Shown: positions 10,370 to 21,299 of the stretch, piece after piece
How the letters are laid out: each line of letters starts with the position of its first letter
How positions within the stretch are numbered: position 1 is the first letter of the stretch
From: Platycnemis pennipes
Taxonomy: Eukaryota; Arthropoda; Insecta; Odonata; Platycnemididae
Assembly: GCA_933228895.1 (NCBI GenBank)
Contig: OW121854.1
Span: 12,465,131-12,529,130 of the forward strand
Reading direction: 5' to 3'
Length of the DNA: 64,000 nucleotides
The notes under the pieces: model-generated
The model's database searches: none
What the model saw: the letters and a program-made list of their open reading frames with translations, nothing else
Told to the model about the DNA's origin: nothing
Translations under genes and position numbers: made by a program

Positions 10370-11090
10370 AACACTTTCTGCAGACTTTTATTGATTTTTT
10401 TCATCTAATACATATTTTTCCTCTATTCCTTAGGGTTTTATCTTTCAAATAAAAATAAATATGCTAATATATCAATTTATTCAAAAGTTCTACGATTTTG
10501 AAAGTTATCCCTACCTCTGTACCAAGAGATGGGTAACTCGGTAAATTACAGCGGTAATTTTCGTAAATTACCGTGGTATTTATCGTAAATTACCAACACC
10601 CCTGAAAATTACCGTAACAGACGGTAATTTTCAGGAAAGTTCTTTTTCAGATACTTTCTTCCTCACGAAGAAACCATTGGAATGTGTGATATTATAAATT
10701 AAGAAGCTAAAACGATATTGTTTACATTGTTTCCGTGATTAATTCCAATTAATTCTGAGCAAAATAACAAATGAACATTGCGCAGAGGCTTGTCTTTGGA
10801 ACGAAATTTCTCATGGTGTGACAAAAGAGAGGCAAATTGCGTGTTGCTGCCAACTTCGTTATAATTATTTTAATGAGTTAATATAGATATACGTCGTGAT
10901 ATGTTTGATATATGCGTCGGCCTTTATATCTTAATGCTATTTGATTTCGTTTTTAGTCCTCTGATAAGGACTTGCAGCTCAGAAATTAGAAATACCGGAA
11001 AATTACGGTAATTTTCGAAAATTACCGTAATTTACCACGGCAATTAACCCATCTCTGTCTGTACCCCATAGTGCGCCATATGCATTCTGT
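10370..11090 (+). repeat. Old interspersed repeat interrupted by an hAT MITE
   Basis: 10370-10523 and 11066-11090 together equal the reverse complement of 9040-9236. The gap is exactly filled by the MITE and its TSD, so the repeat is older than the MITE. Confidence 0.65.
10524..11057. mobile_element. hAT-type MITE (534 bp) with 8-bp TSD
   Basis: The ends read AAGAGATGGGTAA... and ...TTAACCCATCTCTG, matching the CAGAGATGGG-type terminal inverted repeats of hAT elements except for the first base. Direct repeats of TCTGTACC flank it (10516-10523 and 11058-11065); 8-bp duplications are the hAT hallmark. The subterminal regions are full of GGTAATTTTC and AAATTACCG in both orientations, probably transposase binding sites. 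There is no coding capacity. Confidence 0.9.
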
Positions 11091-11159
11091 TGACTGTAAC
11101 TCCTTAGGCATCTCGTCTTTAATGGCAGAGAAGCATGGATGTTAATAGCAGCAGAGAAG

Positions 11160-11500
11160 TCAAAACTGGAATCATTCGCAATGCGGTGCTACCGAAGAAT
11201 GATGATGATAATGAAATGGATCACCCAGTGACTAACGAAGGAAGTCTTAAGAAAAGTGGGTGAAAAGAGAAGAGGGGGAATCGTCCATTCCTTGTCACAA
11301 TGTAGCCTGATGAAGGCAATCGTCGAGGGATAAGTGAACGGAAAGAATGGAAAAGGCAGGCGTCGGATGACATGTATGGAAAAAGTTGTGAAGAAGGTGA
11401 AAGAGAAGAATGACGTCAATATGAAGAGGTTAGCCGATCGGAAAAACGAATGGAGAGCTAAGTCAAATTAATCTTAGGAATATTCACCTATGATGATACC
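11160..11500 (+). mobile_element. LINE-A 3' end, plus strand, degenerate
   Basis: The plus strand follows the LINE-A tail: AATGGATCACCCAGTGAC (IKWIDRV equivalent), KRRGGI-type basic stretch, GATGAAGGCAATCGTCGAGG (LMKTIVEG equivalent) and AGCCGATCGGAAAAACGAAT (ADRRIEW equivalent). It ends with AGTCAAATTAATCTTAGGA and a TGATGATACC remnant of the (ATG)n tail. It is frameshifted throughout. Confidence 0.8.
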
Positions 11501-11724
11501 ATGCTTGGTAGATACACTGTATTTAATTATTTTTTCGGCGGTATTTTCTGATGACAACTCGTAAATTAAGATCGTTGAATTTTCAATTTCATATCGTTAA
11601 ATTTCTTATTCCCATTATAATACTGCTAACTTCCATTACAATATCGGCGTTCATGTCCTCATACATATACACAAACACACGCATTTCCTTTCATATATTT
11701 GCTTTTTACAACTACTTCCTGGGG

Positions 11725-12058
11725 ATCGGGTTGGCGTTGGTGGCTGGAGTCTCTGGAGCCTCCCATCCCGAGGGCTCGGGTTCGATTCCCGGCAGTGGCG
11801 GATTTTTCAGTGGAAAACCGGTCCCGACTTGAGTGCCTAGTGGAGGGCATTTCAAGTTCATTACTCCTTCCGTCGGATGGGACGTTGAACAGTGGTCCTC
11901 TTGGCGCCTTTCGTAAAGAATAGGCTAATGCCGACGCCGGGTTTCTCTCCACCCTTCCTCCGTTCCCTGAATAATCCTACCATTACTCAATTACCCACCT
12001 ATCCTAAATGGCACAAATGACCTCAGCTGTCGGTCTCTACCCCTGAATAACCAACCAA
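11725..12058 (+). mobile_element. tRNA-derived SINE (GTCGGATGGGACGTT family)
   Basis: The tRNA-like head has a box A-like GTTGGCGTTGGTGGC at about 11730 and a good box B GGTTCGATTCC at 11779-11789. A body of about 250 bp follows with the conserved CTTCCGTCGGATGGGACGTT stretch, seen again on the minus strand at 37.33 and 39.27 kb. The 3' end is approximate. No TSD was found. The head lacks a closable acceptor stem, so it is not a working tRNA. Confidence 0.8.
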
Positions 12059-12059
12059 C

Positions 12060-13185
12060 TATTTCCTTCAGTAACCCTCTCCCGCATGTCACCTGCTAGT
12101 CATAATCTTTGTAAACAAGCAATTGCAATTTTAATTTCCTAAATACATGAAACGTGTGAAAGGATAATGTTATTTGTACGTAAAACGTTGGTGTACAACT
12201 GTATCTATAAAGCCTTAAAATGTAAATTTAAGTCCCATTCATACTTCTAATTTAGCACTGTAAAAGGATGGGTTTGAATGGCTATGAAAGTATTAAGCTA
12301 TAAAACTTTGATGTTAAGTGTTCGAAATCGCGCTCAACAACTCTTAACCAACACTTCGCCAGGCAGTTACGCCTTGAAGGAGGCAGTAGTATTATGTGCG
12401 GCACTTGACCACTCGCTATGCTGTTGTAGAATTTTTTAATATGGAAATGTAGTTCTCAAGTGCTCTATGAGTGTTTATTTTTATTCGTTGCTTGTAGGAA
12501 TTTTTTTCGCAGTTTATGATTAGTTTTAGTGCAGGGAATAAATCTTTTTTTACTCTCGTTTTCCATAAAATTCCCCGTGAGTATTTCCCTTTGCTCACTT
12601 GTGATTCTTGCATTCTAATGCACTCCTTACGGTTGGACTCCTCATGTTCTGCGCTTCTTAGTGATGGCTCTCATCTTTGCAGATCCTCTTGTGGCTACAA
12701 ATATCTTCCCCCTGGGCTGCATTCCTTCGAGGGAGGCGCTCTGTGCCTCCCCCCCCCTAACTGCGTATGCAAATTCCGTCTCTCTCGGGTCGCCGTGAGG
12801 CCTTCCCGAGTCTGACATTTCACGCCAAGGCCTCCTCGCATAATGGATGCAAATTGCTTCAAAGGCGGGATCTTCCCTGGCGTGCCACGACCCAACCACC
12901 AGTTTCCCTTCCGATTCTGGTCCTCACCCCTTCGTTCCCCTTAATTCTGACAATGCGAGGGGAGTTCACCTCCTCTGATCATGTAAAGCCCTGATTACAT
13001 TGACTCTTAGAGGCTCACCTAGGAGACTTAACCTAATGAAAAGTTGATTGGCGCCTCTTAATATTTTGGGTGGTAAACGGCAGCGACTGAACACGGAATT
13101 ATTTCGATCAAAAAACAGAGCTCAACCCACAAAATAAATGAGATTAATTGTAAATCTGAAAAAAAACCCAGACAACATTGTGTTG
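12060..13185. other. Unassigned DNA with GC-rich block at 12640-12960
   Basis: No gene was recognised. The GC-rich part contains two exact octamer motifs (ATGCAAAT) 80 bp apart. Open frames on both strands overlap and show no domain. Confidence 0.4.
12767..12854 (+). promoter_or_regulatory. Pair of octamer (POU-type) motifs
   Basis: ATGCAAAT occurs at 12767-12774 and 12847-12854 in a GC-rich context. The motif is the known POU/Oct recognition octamer. No core promoter element was identified nearby, so a regulatory role is speculative. Confidence 0.2.
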
Positions 13186-13189
13186 TACT

Positions 13190-13725
13190 AATGGGGGCTT
13201 TTACTCGGAACCGAAATCGCAATTTTGTACACGAAATTATTAGATGGAAACGAAAAAACAAATTTAGTGAAAACATTAATCTTCTAACCACAACCATTCA
13301 CTCATAAATGAAAAATTAAAATAAGCAAAAGGTGACGCCCACCGAAAATGCTGCTGTGATAACATTGACGTCAATTTCCTCCCGTCCTTGACTGCTCTTA
13401 TGGGAAGGGGAGGGAGTGGAGGGGGATTCTCGGAAGTTTTGCTCGCACTGATGCTGTCGTAACTGCTCCGATTGGCAGAGTCAGCTGTGTCCCCCCTTTG
13501 CGATAAGGAGAAGTAGCTTCGTGGGCTCAGTTGTGATTGGACGAAGTCGTTATACGTCAGAGGTTGCACCACACCCACTTTTCCGAAAGGGTTAAAAACA
13601 TTAGTTTTTCGCCGCTTATAACTCGAGAAATAATTGACGGATCAAAAAACGGAAAAATACGTGTCTTTTTATTTTACCAACTCTATCATATTCGGCAATA
13701 AAAAAATACGGTAAACGACCCCATT
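13190..13725 (-). mobile_element. MITE-1 full-length copy
   Basis: From AATGGGGGCTTTTACTCGG to GGTAAACGACCCCATT, about 536 bp, in reverse orientation to the 7.1 and 9.2 kb copies. The CRE palindrome TGACGTCA is intact near 13366. GTGATTGG (inverted CCAAT) lies near 13533. Flanks do not show a clear duplication. Confidence 0.9.
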
Positions 13726-15194
13726 GCATAACGAAATTCTGCAATGTAACGCCTGAAACTATTTGATTTAAGTGTTCTTACGCTGCCGCAGCTCTGGTAT
13801 TGGCACATTATTCCAGTGATTACATCTAATTTTATTTTTAATAAACCCATTTTTTTCCAATTGTCTTTTTAACAAGTGTTTCTCCACGATGTAAGAGTGG
13901 AAATAATTATAGTTGCTAGTTCTCCTAGTCGATAATGCCTGCTATCATATGGATGTTTAGATCTTACCCCGAAATGGCAATCCAAGATGTTGTTTTCTGA
14001 AATCTTGATTATGTAATCCTTCAAATAATTTACTACGTTAGGACGTAGCAACGGTCGTCATCTCAACTTTCCTCATTCATTTTGAAAACTCTGTGTACGC
14101 AGGCATGGTCCTGGGTGAAGGATACTCATATCAGAGCTCCCTATTTTACTAGACAAAAAAATATATGGCGCCCACGCGTTGCAAACAGGATGAGATAAAT
14201 GCTTTTTTCACGAGTGCTCGTGCGAAGGTCTATTACAGAGAAAGTAGCTCTGTCATGGTGGGGCGGATATAATTTTCATAAATTCTCGGGCTTCTACTGT
14301 GGGTGCTAGAGTTAAACTTTCCTTAAATTGAAAATGAAAGAGGCGAATTATATGAGAGGCGAGTTAAGGGTAGTGGATACCTAGGGTAAGAATGGTTTTC
14401 CAGGCTTCCGAATTTTTTCTATGTTGCTGGTATAGTTAGATAATAAGTTCTAGTTTTCACTATTTGAGGCTCGAAAGATGCTCTAGATTTTAAAGAGTTC
14501 AAAAAAATGAAAGATCGTTATTGCTATTCATTCTTGAGATAATAGTCAAAATGTGCTGTGGAAACGGAAATAAATGTTTTTATTTCATGCCATGTGAATT
14601 GACGATGGGCACACTTTTAATTTCCGTGAGAAATATCGGATGATACGTTGAAAATTGATTTCGGGTGCCGTTTGCATCCGTCTGCCGGAAATTGAAGAAA
14701 AAGGCAAAGCATTGTCTCGTCAGCGTGAAGAAACGACGGAGTGTAGGTCTGAAATGTATTTTCTTGCTGGTGCTAAAGAAGTGTTTAGCTTATCACGTGA
14801 GTGGAGAGAGAGAGAGTAATGTAATGTAGAGATAATTTATCTGAGAAGGCATTATTTCAGATTTTAACCTGCTGCACCACTTTGTGAGGACAGCGTCGCT
14901 TATTTTAACCGGAGAGTTATTTAAACCTAGATCTTGAGCCAATGAGAAGAGGGTTCTTGTGCTGATGAGTGGCCGGATGCTCTCTTTTCCAGGCCCCTGA
15001 TCCTGGGGACCCTTAGCGGAGTTGTTTACGAAGGCAGTCACCTACGAGCGAGTTCTGGTCAGTGCGATAACTCGAGGGCATTCGATTCTTCCACCTTGTC
15101 CTCAACTCCATGGACGCGGAAAATGTTTTTTCAAATCTCTATCATTTTACCTTTTATTCACACGAATATCTCCACAAAGTCTGCTCTTTGTGTA
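13726..15194. other. Unassigned DNA
   Basis: About 1.5 kb with no recognisable gene, RNA or repeat. Frames are short. An (AG)n stretch of a few units occurs near 14807. Confidence 0.45.
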
Positions 15195-15229
15195 CCATCA
15201 TCATCATCATTAGTCAACAATCCTAGGAT

Positions 15230-15785
15230 TGGTTTGACGCAGCTTTCCACTCGATTCTTCTGTCGGCCAAGCTTTTCATTGAGACGTATTTTCTCTCTTT
15301 TACATCCTTCACAACCTGTTCCATGTATCCCATACCAAACCTGCCTTTTCATATCTTCCCGTTCACTTTTCCCTCGACGATAGTCTTCATCAGGCCATCG
15401 TGTCTCAAGATATGGCCGATTAATTTGTCCCTTCTTTTTTTAAGAGTTTTCAGATGTCTTCTCTTTTCTCCTACCCTTCTTAGCACTTACTCGGTCGATC
15501 CATTGAATCTTCAACATTCTTCTGTAGCACCATATTTCGAATGCTTCTACCCTTTTCTTCTCCGCTGCTGTCATCGTCCATGATTCACTGCTGTAAAGAA
15601 ACATGCTCCAGGTATACGTTCTGATGAACTGTTTCCTTACTTCAGCGCTTGAATTTCCTGCTGTAAGTAGATTCTTCTTGTGATAGAATGTCCTCTTTGC
15701 CTGGGCTATTCTACTCACTATTTCTTTCTTGCTTCGTCCATCGTTGGTTACTCTGCTTCCCAGGTAACAGAACTCTTTCACCTCT
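15230..15785 (-). pseudogene. LINE-A post-RT C-terminal region
   Basis: The minus strand encodes MKEFCYLGSRVTNDGRSKKE, a FYHKKNLLTAGN block and WTMTAAEKKRVEAFEIWCYR with RMLKIQWIDRVS. The remaining RRRDNLIGHILRH-type and LADRRIEW-type end is frameshifted (15230-15440). The basic tail probably has a nucleic-acid-binding role in the family; that is inference. Confidence 0.85.
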
Positions 15786-16550
15786 TAAAGTTTTTGTTTT
15801 CCTAGTTTGATATTGGTTTTGGCCTCTTCTTTCTTGCTGCACACCAATATCTTAGTCTTCTTCTTATTTATCTTCATCTGATATCTGGCCATTGTCCTTT
15901 CCACGGTTACTAGAATCTTGTTCAGATCCTCTCTGTCTCCGCTATGAGTGCTATGTCATCAGCGAATCGCAGAATGCTTATTTTTTCTCCGTGGATAGTG
16001 ACTCTAGAAGACTTCTCTTTGATTTCAATGATTACTCTCTCCATGTAAACATTAAAAATTACGGGAGACAGTGCACAGCCTTGTATCACTCCTTTCCTTA
16101 TTCCTGCTTCTTCACAGCTGTGTCCAGATTTAATTACAGCTACTTGGTTTTTGTACAGACTGTGTATAATTCTTCGGTCATTGTAGGACACTCCAATGCC
16201 CTTCAGAATTCCAAGCATTGAATCCCAATGCACGTTTCAAAAGCCTTCTCTAAATCCACAAATGCAATGAATGTCGGCTTGTTTTTCTCCATTCTCTTCT
16301 CTATGAGTAGTGTAAGGGTTAATACCTATTGCTTCCTTTGTACCCTTATTTTGCGTAAATCCGAATTGATTTTTATCCAGGATCTCCTCTTTTTCCTCTT
16401 ATTCTTCTGTACATGATCCTTGTCAATATCTTTGATGCATGTGTGTGGGGCTTATAGTCCTAAAATTTTCACATTTCTCCGCTCTCTTCTTCTTGGGAAT
16501 AGGAATGATGATGTTTTTCCCAAAGTCCGTTGGAATTTCTCCTGTTGAGT
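15785..16550 (-). pseudogene. LINE-A reverse transcriptase core
   Basis: Upstream to downstream on the minus strand it reads PTDFGKNIIIPIPKK, NFRTIS, QFGFTQNKGT, a degraded DLEKAF segment, GVSYNDRRIIHSLYKNQ, IRKGVIQGCALSPVIFN and LRFADDIALIAE. These are RT motifs 0 to 5 in the right order, including the catalytic aspartate pair in FADD. At least three stops or frameshifts lie between 16230 and 16450. The 5' side is cut by LINE-B at 16552. Confidence 0.9.
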
Positions 16551-16551
16551 A

Positions 16552-17059
16552 CATCTATATCTACATCTACATCGACACGATACCCTGCAAGCCACCGCGA
16601 GGGAGTGTGTCAGGGGGTGAAGATTACCAAGCATGCGCTACTTATATGCAAAGAAGCAACAAAGGGGTCTCATGCAATTAGATTGTTAGTATCTATAGTA
16701 TTAAGGGGTTAATACATGCATCATGCACTACAGACTACTCTAAAATATTTCACCTACGTATCCCTTTGCTATGCTGCCTATTCTGTTTTCTTAGTACGGG
16801 GGAAAATGCCATTTTGAATCTATCGGTACGACAATCTATCTCTATAATCTTATTTATCTGGTCGAATCTAGCGTAATACGCTGTTGTTTTTAATATGTGC
16901 CTAACATCTTCAGTAAAGCTATCCGATTTAAATTTCTCTAATATATTTAATCTGTACTTTAACCTACGCTCTGATAATGATTCCCACCTTAATCTTTTAT
17001 TAATTATGAAACGCTACTCAACCTATCGTAACACCTTTTAACGAACCTAGCTGCTCTAT
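16552..17059 (-). mobile_element. LINE-B 3' end nested in LINE-A
   Basis: It starts with the (TGTAGA)n-type tail (plus strand ATCTATATCTACATCTACAT) and the CCCTGCAAGCCACCGCG...GTGTGTCAGGGGGTGA signature, then GCATGCGCTACTTATATGC. It continues into RT-tail sequence also seen at 46.3 and 59.8 kb. Removing it joins the two LINE-A parts in frame (ICDI to STGEIP), so the insertion happened in an already resident LINE-A. Only a 2-4 bp overlap remains at the junction, so the TSD is unclear. Confidence 0.85.
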
Positions 17060-17784
17060 ATGTCGCAGATGGTTTTGTAGAGATGAATTAATGTCTTCTC
17101 TCCTGCATTTTTAATTAGTTCTGCAGGGACATCATCAACACCTGAGGCCTTATTCATCCGAAGGTCCCTTACTGCAGCGTCGAATTCCGATCTTAATATT
17201 GATGCCCCCATATCATCTTTTTCCACTTCGCTTTCCTCTCCAATAGCTTTTGTGCTGAGATTTTTTCCGTTGTACAACTCTTCCAGATATTCTTTCCTTC
17301 TCTTCACCATGTCAACGTTTTCAATCAAAAGTTCTCCATTCTTGTCCCTTATGGCATTGCTCATTGCGCTCCGTTCTTTGAAGTGGTTCCTCACTATCCT
17401 GTTGGTAGTTTCCACCTTTCCAAGTGCAAGGTTGCTTTGTACATCTTCGCATAGATTCTTCATCCAGATCTCTCTAGCTTTCCTTACTTTGCGACTCATT
17501 TCGTTCCTTATTCTTTTGTAGCAAAGCTGCCCTTCTTCCGTTTTCGCATTCTTGTACTTTCTTCTTTCTTCAATCAAGTCTAAGACTTTCTCTGTGATCC
17601 ATGGCTTCTTCCTTGCAACTTTTGTTCTTCCAAGAACTTCTGTTGCGGCTTCCTGTGGTCCACATTTAATGTTTTTCCAACGCTCTTCCACTGATTTCTC
17701 ATTAAGGTTTTCTCCTTTGTTGTTTCCCACTGCTTTTTGAATGCCAGCTGATGTTGGGCCTCCTTTTATTTTTCTACTTGCCAT
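17060..17784 (-). pseudogene. LINE-A endonuclease-RT linker, open for about 240 codons
   Basis: This is the longest readable protein segment in the window. It runs from MASRKIKGG (17784) through KPWITEKVLDLIEERRKYKN, a K/E/R-rich predicted helical linker, MVKRRKEYLEELYN and LRMNKASGVDDVPAELIKN (start of the RT domain). It ends at LYKTICDI where LINE-B interrupts. It is cytoplasmic or nuclear RNP machinery in the family. It has no start codon context of its own and is the middle of a larger ORF2-like protein. Confidence 0.88.
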
Positions 17785-18240
17785 ATATTTGTCTTTGTTT
17801 TATTCAATTTCTTGAACTTTAGATGGCATTTCATTATCACTAAAGTTTGGTCACTGTAGATGTCTGCCCCAGGGTAGCTTTTGCAGTCTCTCACTTGGTT
17901 TATAAATCTGTGCTTCACTAAAATGTACTTTATTTGACATATTCTTCTGTATCCTGGCATTTTCCATGCGTATCTTCTTCCGTTGTGATTTTTAAGCAAT
18001 GTGTTGGCAACCACTAACTTATGTTGTGTGCAGAACTCCATTAGTAATCCTCCTCTTTCGTTTCCGATTCCCAATCCGTATTTTCAGGTTATTCTTCCAT
18101 CTTCACCTTCGCCGACGATGTCGTTTCAGTCTCCTTAAATCATTGGATTTTTTCTCCTCTTACCTGTTTTATAACTCCCGTGATATCTTCGTAGACGTCT
18201 TCCTCACCGTCATCTTCATAGTCCGTCGTAGGCATGCAAA
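17766..18240 (-). pseudogene. LINE-A APE-type endonuclease C-terminal part
   Basis: The minus strand carries VYMPTTDYEDD, VYEDITGVIKQVRG, a GDWN motif reached by a frameshift near 18140, EGEDGR, GIGNERGGLLMEFC, RYAWKMPG, YILVKHRF and YPGADI.SDQ. APE endonucleases normally have SDH at the last site; here it reads SDQ, so the catalytic histidine is lost. Together with the frameshifts this shows the copy is inactive. Confidence 0.85.
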
Positions 18241-18244
18241 CCTG

Positions 18245-19395
18245 CTTTGTATACCTACAGGCCCACCAAAATCCGTAACCTGTGCTAGGAAAACAAAGAG
18301 TTAAGTCATTTTGCTAATGTTTTCTTCTCAAGAATAAATGCTAAACACATCAATGAAAACTGTAGGATTTTTAGATGAAGAGGGAGTTTAGATTGTTCAC
18401 TGGTTTCCTGTATCGGGAATCAATCCAGAGTCTGAAATGTATTAGGCCTCCGGGGCACTAGTAACAGCATGCCAATCACATTGCATGACTTGGTATCTGG
18501 ACGGCACTCCTCAATACGAACTGGAGTCCTTCCTGATTGCTCTCGGGAAATATTCATGATATCTCTCTCTCAAATCCTGAGAAATGTCTGCTTGTAAATT
18601 GTTCTTTTGAAACAGCTATAAACGCCATTGGAAAGTAAACACTCAGCCTTTAATTGCAATTATTGGTAGAGATCTCAATCCAGTGTTGGTTGCGTTACCA
18701 TCGCCACCGGGAGGAAATTTCTCCCGAAAGTTTCAGGAATTGTCGCCAAGAAGATACCAGGGACGAATACAGTTAGATGCCACGTGATCCACAATTTAAA
18801 GTTGTGGGCTTAACTTAAATGGAGTCTATCGCGAGAAAAGGATGACAACTCGTTACTTTCCAAGCTGTACTTCTTTACTAGCCACGTTATCTATTTATGC
18901 AGACTCATGTGAATCCTTCGGTGTATTAAAAACTCAGGAACAGTGAGTTAAGCGTGATTGAACGTATGTGCCTTCCTCCATATCAAGCATGAATCTGTGC
19001 AAAGGTGCGTCTGTTTATTATTTTTATTCCACATGCTTGAAGTGCTTTTTTTAAGAAAGTCCAGTAATTTCGGTGATAGGAAGATACCTTGTGATAATTC
19101 TTATTGGTTTACTGATGGCGTGCCGTTATTTTATGTGTTTTCTAGCTGTTACATTTTTCGCAACAAATTACGACTCGCCTATTTTCAGACCATTTTCGCC
19201 AAATTTAATACGATTCCTACGTCCGGCATATGTTTAGAAACCATAGAAATGTCAGAGCGCAGTTCCCTTGATAAAAAAAACAGAAATCATTAATTGCAAT
19301 TCGTGCCCCGACATAAATTTAATCATCATACGCAAAAAAACTGGATTAAGGAATCCCGGGTCATGGGGAAAATTTAATTTTAACCTTAAGTGCGT
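18245..19395. other. Unassigned DNA
   Basis: No recognisable gene. A 111-codon open frame at 18958-19293 has no domain I can identify; it is AT-rich with a composition like its surroundings. Confidence 0.4.
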
Positions 19396-19399
19396 TAGA

Positions 19400-20060
19400 A
19401 ACAGCTCTCACAAATTTTATATTCATGGTGGAAACAGAACAAAGCCAACCGAATACTCTGGTAAATTGAGGTCAAAAAAAGATGTTTCGAAGTTGGGTTT
19501 AGGTATTGTAATACCTAAGCCCAGCAATGAAGATTTTAAACAAACATATGTATATCTTGCACCAAAGTTGTTCTGCTCCCTTCCGGTCGAACTGTGGAAA
19601 CAAGAAGTCCACGGCTACATTTCTGGGCAAATTAGAAGAATGGTTGTTATCCAAGGAGAGTGATGAAGTGGAAAAGCTATTAAAAGTTGTCGTGTGATCT
19701 CGATGGTTTAAAATATGTACTTTCTTTTGTATTTAGATTGTTAATTTTTTTTAATTTTTATGCAGTCAGTACTATTATATTGTTCATGCTTCATTCATTT
19801 CTTTCAATAATTATTTTTTATATTTCATGGTTTTGAACTCCATGTTTGAATATATAACGTTTTTATTAGCCACTTGGTTTAATACTTGTATAGATTAGCA
19901 CCAGCCGCTGCTTTCAATTGTTGGTGTTGGTAACCCCAACACAGGGCCCTACTCTGGGGTACCTATATTCCCCTCGAAATTGATGTTTTTTTTATATTCT
20001 TTGTATTTTTACGTTTTATTTTTTCTCAGAGGGGGAATAAAAATTATTATTATTATTGAA
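19400..20060 (+). mobile_element. LINE-F 3' end (CR1/L2-like tail)
   Basis: The plus strand encodes a LINE C-terminal segment: TKPTEYSGKL, VSKLGLGIVIPKPSNEDF and YVYLAPKLFCSLPVELWKQ, then after a frameshift LEEWLLSKESDEVEKLL and a stop at about 19697. An AT-rich 3' UTR of about 350 bp follows, with an AATAAA-like site and an (ATT)n tail at 20038-20056. The AP.LFCSLP block is the usual ..KLFN.LP.. motif of CR1/L2-type elements. Confidence 0.7.
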
Positions 20061-20061
20061 T

Positions 20062-20430
20062 AGCGGGACCGCGGATGACGTCTTCTGCTGACGTTACTTA
20101 ACATCGCGAGGCTAAGCGAATATCCATCGCCTCAACTTACGACTGTTGCGACTCGGCCAACTGTGGTGAGCAGTGTAGGAATGGCGTAACATGCCTAGTG
20201 AAATGAGTTACTATTTTGAAATGAATGCACCGAATGAATAATTTTAAGTGAAAAAATAAAAGAAAATCAAAATGAAATAACAGTAGATGACCTCGGATAC
20301 TCGTGAACGTGCTTTCACGGAGTGCGTCGTTTGCTTTAGCGGCGTTCGGAGCACCACGTAGCGGCGGGGAGAGGAAAGAGTGCACGCTCCCACTCACGTA
20401 TAATAGGGATGCACATGGACTATGCACATG
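20062..20430. other. Unassigned DNA
   Basis: A stretch between LINE-F and the inverted low-copy repeat. Short opposing frames but no recognisable product. Confidence 0.35.
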
Positions 20431-20431
20431 C

Positions 20432-21185
20432 GCATTCACTATCATTTATAATTCTTTGAATGTCAATTTTATTAGCTTAAACGTACTTGGCAAAAATTTT
20501 GCTGAATAATGAATTTGTGTTACAAAGATATTACTCTTTGAAAATTGTACCTTTTCGGCAGCTTAAAAACACGACGTCACGGTACGGTATCACTTAGGGC
20601 GTTGTTTATCTGTTTATTCGCTGAGGCAAGTGGCCAAATGAATACTTGGCGATAACGTATGTATTAATCTCATTTGTTTAATGCAATAAACGATGGTATT
20701 TCGATTTTTTATTTACGTAGCATGGATGGTAACGAGCAAATCGTCCATAAATTACACAATGCCTGTGTGGTGCCCAAGAATTTCTACTACGCAATTGCAA
20801 TCGCTGGTTTTCTTTAAGGAGAACGCCGCCATAAGGGAGTCAACCAAAGAAAACTGTCGGAATGTGCTTTTTTAAGTATTTTTTCAGTCATCGTTTCGTT
20901 CGAGAAACGATAAAAACCTCAAAACGATATATTTACTTCGTTTTTTTTCTAAATAAATGTCCATCCTCGTAGCAAAATGGAAGCTATACCGTGCAGTGAC
21001 GTCAGAAAGCTTTTCAGATCACGTGACTTTCGTCAATTTTCGGGAGCATTTTAATATCTTTTTTAACAATCTTTGTGGCATAGAAATGTTTGGCTTATAT
21101 ATTTGAATTGGTGAGTAAATTTCGCATCTAGTACATCATTAATCTTTCGAGAAACAAATTTCATGCATATTCCCATTGATCGGCA
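20432..21185 (+). repeat. Low-copy repeat R-750, copy 1
   Basis: About 750 bp that match the reverse complement of 56667-57413. Shared landmarks are TCTTTGAATGT, ACAAAGATATTACTCTTTGA, GGCAGCTTAAAAACACGACG, the CATTTATTTA-type stretch, CACGTGAC and CATGCATATTCCC. The first 120 bp keep the same reading frame in both copies (FISLNVLGKNFAE here), but this copy has two stops right after FAE. The element type is unknown; it may be the end of a coding transposon. Confidence 0.75.
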
Positions 21186-21299
21186 TATGCAATAGTTAAT
21201 CCGGTGCGTCGTCGCGAGCCGTTGAAAATTTTCCTTTTTTCATCAATGAGGAAACATACTAAACGTCGTTTTAATTTTAAAATGGGCGCATGATAATAA

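Larger units (their letters stand above)
15197..18240 (-). mobile_element. LINE-A, longest copy (endonuclease, RT and 3' tail), split by LINE-B
   Basis: This is the most complete mobile element here. Read from 18240 down, it encodes the end of an APE-type endonuclease (YMPTTDYEDD, then GDWN near 18130 after a frameshift, GIGNERGGLL, RYAWKMPG). A linker and reverse transcriptase follow, interrupted by LINE-B at 16552-17059; then the post-RT domain and the 3' end. The tail at 15197-15215 is (ATG)n on the coding strand. The family's proteins are often mislabelled craniofacial development protein 2-like in gene sets (from memory, not searched). Multiple stops and frameshifts make it inactive. The 5' end is truncated. 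Confidence 0.9.

Noticed and set aside
11725..11800. Functional tRNA gene
   Set aside because: Box A and B are present but no acceptor stem closes and the head is fused to a repeated body, so it is a SINE. The same applies to 8.0, 35.1, 36.0, 37.4, 61.0 and 61.3 kb.
13869..14051. Short minus-strand frame with LRPNVVNYLKDYIIKISEN
   Set aside because: Suggestive of the LRPY..L..YI..I block of some LINE or PLE proteins, but too short and without context to call.
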